Assembly: GCF_002865645.1 (NCBI RefSeq)
Contig: NW_020194684.1
Coordinates: 279,308-343,307, forward strand
Length of the DNA: 64,000 nt
Direction of reading: 5' to 3'
Origin: Hyaloscypha bicolor E
Lineage: Eukaryota > Ascomycota > Leotiomycetes > Helotiales > Hyaloscyphaceae
Part shown: piece after piece, positions 22,768-36,012 of the stretch
How the letters are laid out: every line of letters begins with the position of its first letter
Numbering within the stretch: the stretch's first letter is position 1
Translations under genes and position numbers: made by a program
The notes under the pieces: model-generated
Told to the model about the DNA's origin: nothing
The model's input: only the letters and a program-made list of their open reading frames with translations
Database searches by the model: none

Positions 22768-23879
22768 TTAGATTGAATTAGGATGCACAACCACAGGCAA
22801 AACCGCACTCCCATCCCTATAACTGGCCAACCCCTCCTCAATGCCCTCCAAGGTCAGACCTTCAACCACTCGAACCTTTCCCACTTTCAAACCCCCCTCT
22901 TTCACCCAAATTGGCAACGCCTCCCAAAACGCCTTTGTATGCGGCTGTATAAAGTCCGCATTACCCACGATAAACTGCACTCTGGCACTCGGTCTCATCT
23001 CCTTGGCCAGCTCTATTGCTTTCTCAGCAGGGTGCAGCGTCAACAAGACACCCTTCTTTGTCTTCGATAGCAACGAGATCGCAAAATCATAGTCCCACGA
23101 CACACAGTCGTAAATGTATTCCACGCCTTCTTGCCCCGTGATATCCTTGACCTCTGCTCGAATATCCTCAGGCAATGCATGGCGATCAATGATATTGGTA
23201 GCTCCTAGTGCTTTCAATTCTTCTGTTCTCCCGACAGAGGCAATGGCGATCACCGTCCCAATACCGGCAAGCTTCGCGTACTGAATTGCTAACTTGCCTA
23301 CTGCCGAACCACCACCAATCACCAACACTGTCAACTCTTTTGCGTCGAATTCCTCTTTGGAGGGTGGGAATGGAGGAGGTGCAGGAAACCCAAACCCCTT
23401 CACATCAAACAGCGCCGCGAAGCTAGTGGTGGCATTCACCGGAAATGTGACCATGTCACCGGGTGTACATCCCTGAGGAATTTTGGCGCAGGACTCGGTG
23501 GAGAGGAGAGCGTATTGTTGCAATCCTGACATTTCCGGTGTTGGGTAGAAGGGGGAACCGAGCCCGAAGACGACATCGCCTATTTTGAATGGGGAAGGAG
23601 AGGCGGGGAGAGAGGTGACTGTTCCGGCGATGTTGGTTCCTAGAATGAAAGGGAGGCGGTCTGCGATGAAAAGGCCGAGGTCGTGGCCGTAGGTGTCATG
23701 GGGCGCGACTTGTTGTGTTGTTAGCTGGGGGTGTAGGAGAAAGGGAGAGGAGAGAAAGAGGACTCGCGCATAGTTGAGAGGACTTTGATTTGAACTTGGC
23801 CATCCGCTGGCTCTGGGATAGCTCGACTTCCGAGAGTGAGAGACTTCCCTATTTCGGTGACTAAGACTGCTTGTTGCAT
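22768..23879 (-). CDS. Quinone oxidoreductase/enoyl reductase-like dehydrogenase (MDR family)
   Basis: Exon 1 is 23879-23784 and exon 2 is 23724-22768, joined in phase 0 over a 59-nt intron, giving 350 residues. The N-terminal half is a GroES-like fold (APHDTYGHDLGLFIADRLPFILGTNIAGTV, then GDVVFGLGS). The NAD(P)-binding Rossmann motif is VLVIGGGSAVGKLAIQYAKLAG at about residues 166-187. Cysteine zinc ligands of classical alcohol dehydrogenases are missing, so it belongs with zinc-free quinone reductase or trans-acting enoyl reductase-like members. The reaction would be NADPH-dependent reduction of an activated double bond; the substrate is unknown. No biosynthetic partner genes stand next to it, which argues against a polyketide cluster here. 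The donor at the exon 1 end (GTCCTC) is weak, so the N-terminus is less certain. Confidence 0.8.
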
Positions 23880-24819
23880 TTTGAGGGGGTTGAACGAGGA
23901 AAACTGGGATTTGTTATTCTGGCCTGCTATATTTTCAGGATGAAGGAAAAGAGTCCCGTTTTGGGTGGCCGTCGTGGAAAGATTACTTGGTAAATTAGTC
24001 CAGTTGAGCCAAATTCCGATTTTATCTTTCTCGAGAGGCTGAATCGATATTTGGGTCGTATTGTCAACCGCTTCTCTTGACTTTATACCCCAGGTCCAAA
24101 ACCTCCTCCTTAATCATTTTCATGAATAAGCGGTTCCAGAGCAATTCCAACGCTATTACCGAATTTCCTCTTACGGGTAATGCGCCTCAAACTTTGTGTA
24201 ACAAATGACGAGCATACAGGGGCTCGATTCCAAATGGTTGCGTTAGCGGACCTCGTGCGCGAACCAGGGGGATTGCTGTTCCCGCATCGAGATGACTAAC
24301 GGCCCTGCAGTTCTTTAATCCAGTTATTGGCTGCCCCGAAGCAGCCTCCTGTAATGGAATGACCAGTCGAACACATTTTCTTTGCATTTATTGTTATGAA
24401 CTAAAATAATGTTTCTTGCAAGTATTCGGTGCGCCCATGGAGTTTCTCGTTTACCTCGTTAACTGGTTTCAAGTTTCGAGAGTCTGAGACCTAGACCACC
24501 TCAAAAGTTCAACGCTTCCTCGATGTTCAAGCCATCCCTACTTAGCCGGGCAGCCCATATGATCTTCCTCATATTATGACTTCATAAAGGACCACTTTTT
24601 ATTTAAAGCTTAGATTTTTGTTACAGTTTTGAGAGTCCCTGATACTCTACAAAAGACGTCGATTCCGTATCAAAACTATTTCAACCCGCCCTCTTGGTAG
24701 CCAACTGGACTATCTCAAACGTCAGACCACACAATGACCACGTTGATACTCTCTTCTCTTGTTCTGGAGTAGTGCGAAAACGTGGGTCATGCTATATAAA
24801 TCCATACATCGTACGAAGG
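23880..24819. other. Intergenic, no gene recognised
   Basis: Contains the promoter side of the dehydrogenase gene. Only short frames; nothing structured seen before the TIR element at 24820. Confidence 0.5.
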
Positions 24820-25236
24820 ATGCCGCATAAAGTGACGGGATTACAAGGCATTTTGTCGCTTTCGGGGCTCTTAGGGCACAGTAACATGTAATTTGAGCCG
24901 TCAAGCCCGCTACTGAATAAAACCTGCAACTTTAGGCCTTGTGCCCTGAACCCAAGATGTGAGACATGGACATAGTTTTTGAAGATAGTCAAGGGTTATA
25001 GCGCTGCTAGCGGAATAACTACAGAGCTCGGACGCTGTAATAGGCGCAGTTATAGGGCTCCTTAGCGAACCTGCCCCTGTAAGTATAGTGGATCTGTCTG
25101 ATAAGGTACCCTATCCTTGTAGCTTATATAAGGTACTTTCAGGGCAATGGCCTGAAATATAGGGGTGTTTAGTGGTCAACTGTCATAGAAACGGAGCAAA
25201 TAGCGGACTGGGAGCACAAATGTCCTGCAATCGTGC
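24820..25236. mobile_element. TIR element family A, copy 1 (right end broken)
   Basis: Starts ATGCCGCATAAAGTGACGGG and is collinear with 46322-46749 for its whole length (shared blocks: GGGCTCTTAGGGCACAG versus GGGTTCTCAGGGCACAG; GCGCTGCTAGCGG versus GTGTCGCTAGCGG; GGGCTCCTTAGCGAACCTG versus GGGCTCCTTCGCGGACCTG). The right terminal repeat stops after AAATGTCCTGCAATC near 25234 instead of continuing to the end; a complete right end appears 785 bp further, at 26019-26055. No coding capacity. Confidence 0.7.
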
Positions 25237-26018
25237 TTAAGGTTATTTAATTATTATTTGAGTTAGGGAGATTATACTAGAAAGGAATAATTACATACTA
25301 AAATAGCTAGCCATAGCCCCAAGCTACCTTAGCCGGACCACCTTTATACGACTTCAGGCTTCTCCGCCTCAGGGGAAAGCACAAAGGACCCCCCTTCTGG
25401 ATCTTAATTCTGGCATACTCCTCTAACCTATATAGTTTAATATCTAGGGAAAGTTCTGGCCATAAACGCTAATGCTTAAAGAAAGAGGAATAGATCTATT
25501 CCACCAAAATAATCTATATAACCCTCGAACTATTCTTATATAACCTCTAAGCCTCGCATTATGCCTCCTAAGTCTAGTTCTCAAGTCCTTATTTTATCAA
25601 GAATTATATGCCTCTCAAAGCCAGACCTATACTAGTAAAGTACTAAACCCAAAAGAATATAAGAATATATCCCAAATATCTTCTTACTCTTACGGACAGT
25701 AATTAGTATTCGCTGTGGCCGGTAGCCTTTATAGAACAAGCGGAATAAGGACCCGATATACTGGCAAAGTCGAAGTCAAAGAGAATTGTATAGGCGATTA
25801 AGGTCGACGTTAATTAATAAGAGAGACACGGTATCTTGTCGAGGGGAGGAGTCGGCGAGTTGGAGCGGTAGCGGCAGTAAAGGAGAAGGAGATTCGATTA
25901 TTGTCACCAGGTCGGGACTCAATCCTAGCCCTGTACTCTCCAAAGAGACTGTAATCGATGGACCAACTACTACAGGTTACCAGGCCGCACCACGAGGAGG
26001 CGTTGAGTCGTCGCGGTC
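25237..26018. other. 785-bp AT-rich or degraded segment between two parts of a TIR element
   Basis: Lies between the broken right end of copy 1 and a separate right end. 25240-25700 is RIP-like; 25780-26010 is less AT-rich and reads in one frame as a Ser/Gly-rich stretch (SCRGEESASWSGSGSKG) without recognisable motifs. It may be an insertion into the element, or the join of two partial copies. Confidence 0.4.
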
Positions 26019-26055
26019 CCAAATGTCCTGTAATCCCGTCGCTTTATGCTGCGAT
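26019..26055. repeat. Right terminal repeat of TIR element family A
   Basis: AAATGTCCTGTAATCCCGTC at 26021-26040, then GCTTTATGCTGCGAT, matches the right end of the copy at 46322-46749 and is the inverse of the left end at 24820. Solo terminus or the displaced end of copy 1. Confidence 0.6.
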
Positions 26056-26596
26056 CTGCATAGATTTTATCATACAGCGCCATCGATGTGAATGTCTTTC
26101 AATTTACACACTTTTCCCCCCCAGTAATTTCTCGTATCTTACTGTCTGTGGTTTTATATTCGTAATGCCATTTGTTCATTAGTGTTGGTCCGGAGGTCTC
26201 CTGCCAAGCTGGAATGAAAGTAATGAGGGAGTCGGCCTCCACTAGTCGCCAAGTTTGGTAGAGTGCAGGCGCGGTCGAAGTTGATTTGTGGCAATGCCCA
26301 GTTGAGTAATAGACAAGCCAAAAGGATTGGCTTCTGTCGGGTTCTTTGGAAAGTATGGCGTCGTGGCGCTGGATTCGGCCACTCACCTGCGAACCGATTA
26401 TCTCACTTTGAACTGAAACATCGGCAGCTGCGCAAGTCATGTGGTCATCGGTGCCTAGCAGCCTCGTCTGTTGACCCTTCACTCTTCTTCCAGCTTTCCA
26501 AACTTCCATCCCCGGATAAGCTGGTAACTATACATTCACCCTTCGACCTTCTTTTAAATTGCTAGTGGGGCGATCTCGAAATATCAAGGATTTGAT

Positions 26597-28522
26597 ATGG
26601 AGGCCACGGCAGGAGGAACTGCCAGAACAAGTATGATCATCTGCGATACGTGCAGCCGTATCAACATCGAATCACTCTCATCACCAGAGGGCCATCCTCA
26701 TTTCTATAAAAAGCCGGATTATTCGCCGCAGGCGTGCCTTCTATGCCACGAGCTATTCACCCTTGGATTCGTGAAAAGCATGCAAGACAAGCCCGTTCGA
26801 ATCAAATTATCTCGAAAGTCATCCTCTATGGGGTCCGCCACCATGTATCTCCGTGTTGAATCTGGAACGCATATTAAAACGCCCTTTGTTCCAGTAATTA
26901 CACAAGAAGGTAGATCGCTGTAGCTTGTCGTCTTGCACATTATGCTAAGCTTTCTTTAAGGGGATCCAGCAGCCGTTCAATATGGTGTACCTACTTTCAG
27001 ACCCGTGACTTCTAGCGGATCTCAAGGAACTCTATCGATTGCCAGCAGTTGGTTGAAACATTGCGTCGAGAAACATGACTGCCACAAAAGCCTTTTTGTC
27101 CCACGGGGAAAGAAATGTCCGGATTCGGACCTTTCCGAGGTAGTTGACGAGAGAAGCACTATTTTTCCAACTCGTCTTCTTGACTTACAGGCCTTCAACG
27201 GGGGCTCTTTAGACATACGACTAGTAGAAAAACCGGCTTCTGGCAGTCTGTACGCAACACTTAGTCACTGCTGGGGTGTCAATTGTGATGCTAGGTATCA
27301 AGCAACCAAATCCACTCTCCCGGCTCTCAGACACAGAATGGGATACGCAGAGCTTCCTAAGACCTACCGTGATGCCATATCAGTTTGCCGTTCACTTGGT
27401 ATTCGATATGTCTGGATTGACAGTTTGTGCATCATACAAGATTCAAAGGAAGACTGGGCTAGCGAAGCCGCCAAGATGGCCGACGTTTACAGCAACTCTC
27501 ATCTAACCATCTCAGCTGACTGGAGCACCAATTCGGAAGGTGGCTGCTTTCGATTAATCGATCGGCCGCAAGGAATTCATCCGGAGCATGCGATTCGTAT
27601 CAGCAGTGTACTTTCTAATGGAGAACGAAGCTGTTTGCACTTTTACCGTTACTGTTCGACTCCCCCGGGGCTCTTCAACTATACTCATCTGGCCAGCCGG
27701 GCTTGGGCCTACCAGGAGAGAATTCTCTCTCGGCGCAACCTCCATTTCACACAACACCAGCTCTTTTGGGAATGCAGGAAGGGATTTGCCAGCGAAGACA
27801 TGGTGCCCGACTGTTCTGAACCCTCCCCCTTGACACCGTCTTATCTTCTCAATATAAGGGCCACAAAGAGTGCAGAACAACATCTCCAGAGTTGGTGTTA
27901 CCAGATTATCAGCCACTACTCTGATGCCAAGATAACATTCCCAACCGACAGGCTCCCTGCTGTATCAGCCTTGGCAAAACATTTCGCAGATGAGTTGTGC
28001 TCTCCGTACCTAGCAGGCCTTTGGCTCGAAGGCCTTTGGTATACATTAAGCTGGTACAGGAGGGAACGACAGAGTACAGAAAGGCCTAAGAACTATATTG
28101 CGCCATCTTGGTCTTGGGCCGCCATCAACGCTGGGGTATTTTGGCTTATGGTGCCTAGTGGAGACATCGTCAAGCGTGTTGAGATTATAGATGCAATGGT
28201 AGATCTTGTCGGTGACCCGTTTGGTCAAGTTTCCCATGGATGGATTCGCGTTACAGGACTACTCGTTGAAAATGTATCCCCATTAACAAAGTTCCCAAAA
28301 GCGGTTTTAGATCTCATTCTTCCAGATTACCCACTGGAGCCTCCACCTGAAAAAGTTCACTGTCTTCTTCTTGGCGAAAGAACCTTTCCTTATATTAGGA
28401 ATTATTACCTTCTTTTAGTAATCAGTTCCAAAGATTTGAATGTATATGAGCGATATGGCATGGGAACGACAGAGTTTGGCACGTTTGAACATTGGCAAGA
28501 AAAGACAATTACAATTATTTAA
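26597..28522 (+). CDS. HET-domain protein, intact
   Basis: Exons 26597-26909 and 26961-28522 join in phase 1 over a 51-nt intron, giving 624 residues. The N-terminus has a Cys pair pattern (ICDTCSRI, ACLLCHELF) common in this family. HET blocks are all present: YATLSHCWG at about residue 202, RYVWIDSLCIIQDSKEDW at about 253, and SRAWAYQERILSRR at about 350; YIAPSWSWAAI follows near 480. The family mediates heterokaryon incompatibility and related cell death in filamentous fungi; whether this one is an active incompatibility gene cannot be told from one genome. It lies at the edge of the gene island, about 0.5 kb from RIP-degraded Helitron sequence. Unlike the HET gene at 7.5-9.6 kb it has no frame damage. 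Confidence 0.9.
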
Positions 28523-29018
28523 ATCTGCTTTCTGAAGAACAGATTTCAAAATTTCACATCTCTTGCTTTAACATTTTTGTTTAGTCCTTCTACAGTATTA
28601 TCTAATGCAGGAGTTGAATATATAACGTTCAAGAGAAAGGATATACGAATTTTCTTCTGTTTTATAGTTTATTATCCTGGTATTGCGGAATTGTGCTTAT
28701 TAGGAGTGAGGCGCCTTCGGCCGAGGCCGACGAGAGACTGCAGGGGCTAGGATAGAAGCTATTATATTTCAGGGTTCAAGAAAAGTTTAAATAGCTGACA
28801 GGAGACCAGGACTAAAAACTAGTATATAAATAGTTGGGAAAAATTATTACGAATAGGAGTACCGCTCTTAACTCGAGGTCTCATAACCAAGGCTTAATAA
28901 CTGGATGGAAACCAGGGTTATTCCGGGTTAGAGCTTTATGGCTTCCGTTATCTACTTTTATAGATATAACTATCTGTCCCGAAATCAGATAGGGTATATT
29001 AAATCTTAGTTACTCTAA

Positions 29019-29103
29019 CGAGTTTAGGGCCGCTTTACTAAAATTATTAATTAGCGGCCTTATATAAGCTCTGGAGCCAATTAATAATTTTGCCCTAAAC
29101 TCG
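29019..29103. repeat. 85-bp foldback element, copy 2 (RIP-altered)
   Basis: Same length and same strand orientation as the copy at 3989-4073. The 12-bp terminal inverted repeats are CGAGTTTAGGGC and GCCCTAAACTCG, that is, the copy-1 arms with matching changes on both sides so the palindrome is kept. Internal blocks GGGCCGCTT, CTAAAATTA, GCGGCC and AAGCT are shared. It lies at the end of the inverted Helitron relic. Confidence 0.75.
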
Positions 29104-32100
29104 TCCCAAATAGATTTGGAATTAAAGGAGGCATACTATATAATAAAGGCCCTGGCTAAAGTTATATAACTTAATAAAGGCTTTTAGCTAAGTATATAAA
29201 TCAGATACGGACTCTTTATAAACTCTTTATAAATAATATAAAAAGTGAAATAGCCTATAAATATATAAAATTACCTATAAATAAATCAAAAACTAAGTAA
29301 AACTTTATAATATTTCTGAATATATTATATTAGGAAATAAAAGAATATAAAGCCCTATTTATAAGATAACCCGTAAGGCTACTATATAAAACTAGTTATA
29401 AAAAAAGACTAGTAATTATAAATCTATTTCTATTACCTTAAATAACTGGCCTTATAACTTATTAATAGTTATTATAAAGAATAAAGCAAATAGAAACTAC
29501 TTATAGAAAAGTATAAAAGATAATTACTAATTTATAAACTAGAGCTTAATTTATAGAATTATCTGTAATTAGCTATTAAAATTACTATCTAGTAGCTATA
29601 CCCGAATCGAGAACCTCCTAAAGCTATAAATTAATATCTGTAATTTGTTATAAAGCCCTTTTTATAGATAGAAATTCCGTAAAAGTATTACAGATATACT
29701 AATTTTGAGTTATAGCTTAGAAAGAAGTAGATCTAGTAAATAAATACTTTATAGAATCTCTAGTAATAATTCTATAATCTCAGAATCTGCCTCGTTTATA
29801 TTAGCTGAATTTACTATAAAATATATCTGTTTCTGGCTAGTAAATATATCTAGAATTATTTAATTAAATTTACAAATCGTATTATTTAGAATTAATAGAA
29901 TTACTTATTTATTAAAGGCCCGGTTATTATATAGGGCCTATAAGAGTTACTCTTATAAATAGATATAATTAATTAAGTCCGTAATTAATCCGGTATATAG
30001 AATAAAAGGCGGGAATATAATCTATTTATTTAGAAACAGGTTATATAAAAGATTACTAATTTAGTTTATAAAATCCTATTTAAATAAGTTATTATAGACC
30101 CGTATATTAATTCGTAAAAATAATTAATAAAGCTATAGCTAAATCCGTATCTGCTATAAGTAGGCCTATATTATATTAGTTTACAAATTATATAAAATTA
30201 TTAATAAGATTTAAATAAAGTTCTTTCCGAGAATTACAGGTATTTCTCTAAAGAAAATATTATTTATTACTAATTATAAATCGACTATTAGCTAGTATAT
30301 TACCTTAAAGTAGTACTTATATTATATAGGTATTTGGTTTCAGATAATTAGATTTATAGATTATAAAAGAGCCCCGAACTAACTCGTTTTAGTAATTATA
30401 TTTATAAATAATTTATTAAGCTCAAGTAAAATCCGGAACTAGAAATAAGATATATATTTATTCGAAAAAAAAAGAGCTATAATACTTATTAATATTATAT
30501 ATAGGACTATTTTACCTTAATTATAATAATAATAATAGAGAGTCTTATAAAGAAATATTTTACTAGTATTATTCGGGCCTTATAAATAGAAATAAATAGT
30601 CTATAAACCGTTTATAATTACTATTATAATTATCTAAAAGTAAGAATACTAGTTTATATTTAGTTAGGCTTATATTATAGTTACTAGTAATGTTTTATAA
30701 ATATAATTAATTTATAAATTAGTTATATAATAGCTTATAGTCTAATTAAAGGTATTTTCAGATAAGGTAATATTTATAAATATTTACTAGAAATCTATAA
30801 AGCTAAAATCAAGTAAAAAGAAGTTATAATTATAGTAAAAATTAATTAAAAATAACGGGAAATTAATTAATAAATTATAGGCTAGTTTATAGATTAGGTT
30901 ATTATAGAAATACTTTTTATACTAGTTTTAGATTACTTATATATTTATAATTAGTTATTAGTAAATACCTATAAAAAAGAATATTTATAAATTATAACTA
31001 GTTATTAATAAAATAATTTTATTAAAATATTAGAACTATTTTTAATTATTTTCTATTAAGCTATAAATAATATAAATAATATAATATATGAAATAATAGA
31101 AATTTTTAATTAAATAGAGTTTATTAAAGAATTATAAACTATATATAATTATTAATAAAAGCCGTAAATAGAACTACTTATTTAAAACTGGGCTATAATA
31201 ATAAATATAGCTAATATTATATTTTTATTTATAGTATTTCTATATCCGGATTTTAATAATTTATATAAAGTATTATAAAAACTTATAATATAAATATTAG
31301 TAACTATTCTTATATATTATATTATATTTAAAAAAGGCTATTAAAGTTAAATAAATATTTACGGCTTTATTTATAACTTATTTAAATAAAAGATTAGCTA
31401 TAAAATAAACTATATATTATTTAAGAAAATAAATTATAAGATATTAAATTAGAGAGAATTTCTAATATATTAAATACTCGAATAGATATTAGAAAGCTTT
31501 TATAAAACTTATATACCGAGCCTAGAAATATTAGATAATTTTATTATCTATTTTCGAAATAGTAATAGTTATATAATTTATTTCTTTATAAATATATTTA
31601 TAGATATATTTAATTATTTATATAAATATATAAATCTTAATATTAATATATAAGTGAAATTTCTAGAGGAAATACGAGTTATATAAAATAATTTAGTAAT
31701 TATTATAGATAATTTTCTAATCTAGAAAGCCTAGTTTATAGATTATAAATATATAACTATTATTTTAGTATTAGTATTCGGGATATTTATTCTTATAAAT
31801 AATTATTATAATTATAAATACTTTAGAAAACTTCTTCTAGTATATAAATAGAGCTATAAGTATTTTATAAACTATATATAGGGCTTTCGGATTATTATTA
31901 AGGCTATATAGCCTATAAAATATCTGGCTAGTTATTATAACTATAAGTTTATTTATAGAATTCTATAACGGGTCTAGAAGCTTAATATAAATAATTTTAT
32001 TAACTAAATTAGAAATTAAGAAAACGGTATTTTTTCTAAAAAAAAAAAAGTAAATATATATATAAGAAGCTATATTTCTAATATTTAATTATATAAATAT

Positions 32101-33950
32101 AGCCCGTATATTATCTAAAAAAGTAATTCTTGAAATCTATAAAAAGCTTTTATATCTTTAGAATAAAAATCTAATAAAAGAAATCCGGATAATTAATTAC
32201 TTATTATTTATTTAAGAAGTAATCTATAATCTCAGGCCAATATAAGTTAGCTATAAAAGTAATAAAAAAGCTTAGCTTATTAAAATATTATATAATAGCT
32301 ATTAAGTTTTAAAAAAGCTATTATATAAAGTAATTATTATTTATAAAGCTTAATAAAAGAATAAAAGAATAGCTAATATTACTTATATAAATATTCTTAT
32401 AAATTAAAGTATTTATAAAACCTATATATATATATTAATATAAATATTCTACTAATATAAATAAAGCTAGTCAAGCGAGATTATTTTATAGGTAATATAT
32501 TATTAAAAGAAGTAACTAGTATAAAAGAATAAGAAAAAAACCAAATAAATATAGAAATAATACTAGTAAAAAATCTATTATTTTAGTTATATTTACTAAT
32601 GAATCCTATTATAGTTCTATAACTGCAAATTATAGTATTAGCCCGGATTATTATATAAAAAAAGTAAAATATAATAGAGTAATTTATATATTATATATAT
32701 AATATTAATTATATATATTTATAAATATTTATAACCTGTCTTATAGATTATAAATACCAGATTATAGCGGCTTATATCTATATATTTATTCGGAATAAGG
32801 GCTATAATTTTATTATTTATTAGAAGGTTCTTATAATAATAATTAGTATCTAATTCGAGAATTAAATATATTTATAAATTAAATAAAATCCAGAAATCGG
32901 TTTATTAGCTTGCAAAATACTTGCAGGCTATTTTATAAATTATAATAAATGAATTATAATTTATAAGTATATTTATAAGCTATAAAAGAATTATATAATC
33001 TAAGTAAAAGAAATTAATAGCTTATATATTAGTTATAAAAAGCGGATTATAAAAAAAGAGCTATATAAAAAAGGATTTAGTATATAAAGCGGGCTATAGC
33101 AGGCCTTGAAAATAGAAAAGCTTATTATAGATCTAAAAGTACTAGATTCTATAGAAGAAATCGATTTATATATTCTTTTTATATTTAATTAATATAAAAG
33201 TAAAAATATAATTATATATTTGGATATTTATCCGAAAGGCCTAATAGAGCAGATTATTATTTATAAAGAAATAAAAGAGATATAGAAAAGACTTGCGAAT
33301 TAAAGGAAGTATTATATTGCCTTTTTTATAATAGGTCTTAAAATAATTATTTATATAACTAAAATAGAGAATTCTATAAGTTATATAGTAATTCGTAAAC
33401 AGACTAGTTATATATATAGGAGCTAGCCGGAAATATAAGAGAAAGCCAGGAGGCCGTATAATAGATAGATTTATAAGAGGGTTTTCCAAGATATTAACTA
33501 GGGCTATAATAGGTAATTAATGGATCTGTTACTAGTACTATAGGGCTGGTTCATTTGCAGAAACGTCTGTAATTAACTATTATTATTACCGGAAAATAGA
33601 AAGGATATTTGGATCGAGTTCTTATAAGGCAGGGTACTGCTAGATATAATTAGTAGTATTTCGGGCCTATTAACTAATTAATTAAGCCAGAAAAGAGGGG
33701 GAGAGATATAAACTCAATAGTAATAGCAAGTCTTATATAGCTTAGCTCGCTTTATAATAAAGTCAGAAGCAGGCCGATTTTGCCTATAGAAAATATAAAA
33801 GCGGAAAAAATCCATAGTAATAAAAAGAAGAAAAAGAAGAGAGTATATAAAGCCAGGTTTTTTTTTCTTAGCGCTTTCTATAGAGCCGCTAGCTTCAGAT
33901 TCCCCCCTAAGCTTTAAAAAATCACAATAAAAGCCCCTTATATCTCAGAA
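29104..33950 (-). mobile_element. RIP-degraded Helitron (RepHel), inverted copy
   Basis: The reverse complement is collinear with 1-2640. For example 31680-31760 matches 150-225 (TATAAACTAGGCTTTCTAG shared), 31630-31660 matches 240-280, and 29450-29490 matches 2415-2445 (ACTATTAATAAGTTATAAG shared). The helicase Walker A remnant reads GPNNTSKIFLYKTL at 30541-30579 (minus). Upstream on the minus strand, 31700-33500 should hold the Rep part that lies outside the window in copy 1, but only fragments can be read. AT content is higher than in copy 1, so RIP went further here. No open frame longer than about 80 codons survives. Termini were not resolved. Confidence 0.75.
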
Positions 33951-35958
33951 CTACTAAAATATAAAGAAAGGCACTTGAGCTTCTTCTTTATAATTCTAAG
34001 CTTAGCTCTAAGGATTTGGATATAATTACGTTCCGATATGCGATTTTCTAGAAGGAGGAAATTCTAGTATTCCTTACGTGACCAGTTTTTTTTAAGGAGC
34101 CCCAAGAGCCAACCGCTTAGGGTGGTCCGAACATAGGACAATATAGAAGAGGATATCTTCCGAAGTGTTTTGAATTGTTTCATGTCGTTAACCACAATCC
34201 CAAGCCGTTGTTCAAGTTGACACTGAGACGTAACTAGCATTTTGTTTCGCTTATCTTCTAATCTAATCTATTCTTATTTAGAGACTGAAAACTAAGGAAT
34301 TAGCATTGGAATTTCCATTTCTGATTTCCAACTTTAGAAACCTAGTTCCGTGTAAATGTAGATCTTAGCAATCCACCCCACATTAACACATCCAGACACC
34401 ATCCTCTGTTGCATCCTCAGATCTAAAATATCTGTACAACCGGAGGCCACTGATCCCGAGCAAAAGATCTTCAGAGCTCGAGGGCGCAGGCGTCAGCCCC
34501 TTTCTCGATCTGGGAAGCAGTGCCACTCTCGGGCCCCGCTCGCCGTGTAACCCATGCAGGCTCTTCCGCAAACGACTAACTCGGCATCAGCACTTCGCCA
34601 ACGGATTTGTGAGCTTCCGCCCGGGTTCACGAAAGGGTAAAGAGCTGCATGCGATGCAGATCTGGATAGGCAGTGCTTGAAAGTTGAGCTGCTGTATTAA
34701 TGGTCACCTGCCGGTGCAGCTTCCCAGAACCCAGATGCTGCTGAAGAAGGGCTACCGCTTGCAGAAGGATTTAACTAGGCTTTAGCGCAATCAACTATTA
34801 AATCAATTCGAAGAAATATCCTGCCTTAAGATCAGTAATTATCGATTTGACCAGTTCATTGCTATAAGGCGCCGTTTTCTGTGACGTTACACATGAACCT
34901 CGACCCTTAGCAACGATACACCCTCTTCAAGCCCACGGGCCACCATCGTCCAAGAATGACGCAAGGCATATTAACCCGCGATCAGCGCCCCAAGGTCGCA
35001 TCCAAACGACGGCGCAACTCGGCCGTTGCACTCGGCACCCGTCTCCCAACTCATCTCGGCTTCACATGCGGGTCCTGAGGCGCCTCGGGCCGACCGAAAG
35101 TCGCTGCGCTTTCGGCCCTGCCCGGAGAAAAGCGCCGGCGGGTGTCGTGTCCCTATCGAGTTTGGTGGATGAAGTGGGATGGGGGGATGCTAAAATGTGG
35201 TCCCGAGAGCGGAGCGGAGGGGAGCTGCTGCGCCCCCCCGTGCCCACACCCACTGAAGATGACTGATTAAGGACTCTGCATGGCGGTTGAACAGGGCGTC
35301 CAATATCCAAGGCCTCGGGTTCAAACGGCAGGGAGGCCAAGGAATTTATTTTTCATGTTGGAAATGCTCACTGGGAGGCTGAGTGCATTGATTAAGTGCT
35401 AGGTAAAGGTGGGCGATTTAATCGAGAAGGAAATAGAAGAGAGCGTTTGCTGAGGATATTGGTATAGATTGTATATCTGCCAGTTGTTAAGCAAAGGGGA
35501 AAAGCAATCTCACTTTACGGTTCTAAGAAGCACAGCCATGGAAAAATCGAAATCTGTCACTGATTTGAGTTATACTCTTTGACCTGTGCTATTCACTTTT
35601 CGGATAACATAAGCAAGTTGCAAAACGAGCCAAAGATTCTGGAAAAGGTGAAAAAAGATATAATATCTAGAAGCTTCACCTTCTCAAGTTAAATCTTGCC
35701 ATTCGACAGTTTTTTTTTTTTTTGATTAATGAGGTTTTAATCAGCAAGGTAAAGAAAAGCCTCTCCTTTGTTTCGAGAGAAGCTTCTGATGCTTGGAAGC
35801 TTTCAAAAATGGAAGATATCACAGCAAACTTTCTTTGTGGTGAATCAAAACTGTGCTCAACAACCATTCTTTGTTATCCCAGCTGGACACAATATAAAGA
35901 TTAGTTTTCCACAAAATGGATCGATCTTCAATCAACCTCAACGTCATCATTTCTGAAA
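33951..35958. other. 2-kb intergenic region, no convincing gene
   Basis: Passes from RIP-like sequence to normal composition near 34.1 kb. A GC-rich patch at 34970-35240 includes a strong hairpin at about 35087-35119 (GGGCCGACCGAAAG paired with CTTTCGGCCC). Open frames there overlap on both strands and show no family features. No tRNA or rRNA gene was recognised. Confidence 0.45.
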
Positions 35959-36012
35959 ATGTTCCTTCTCCCTTCCGACTCTGCCTCGGTGACAACAGCA
36001 ACTCACCACAAG

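Noticed and set aside
22768..28522. A secondary-metabolite gene cluster around the enoyl-reductase-like gene
   Set aside because: No polyketide synthase, NRPS, P450 or cluster-type regulator is seen; neighbours are a surface protein, repeats and a HET gene.
29019..29103. Foldback as the 3' terminal hairpin of the Helitron
   Set aside because: In the right copy it lies at the element's 3' side, but in the left copy it is over 1 kb beyond the helicase end, and it has the same strand orientation while the Helitrons are inverted; Helitron hairpins are also far shorter.
31000..33500. LTR retrotransposon in the AT-rich block
   Set aside because: No long terminal repeats or integrase/reverse transcriptase motifs could be read, whereas Helitron blocks align with the left copy.
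35270..35345. Possible tRNA around GGGTTCAAACGG
   Set aside because: No complete cloverleaf could be drawn; the T-stem does not pair.
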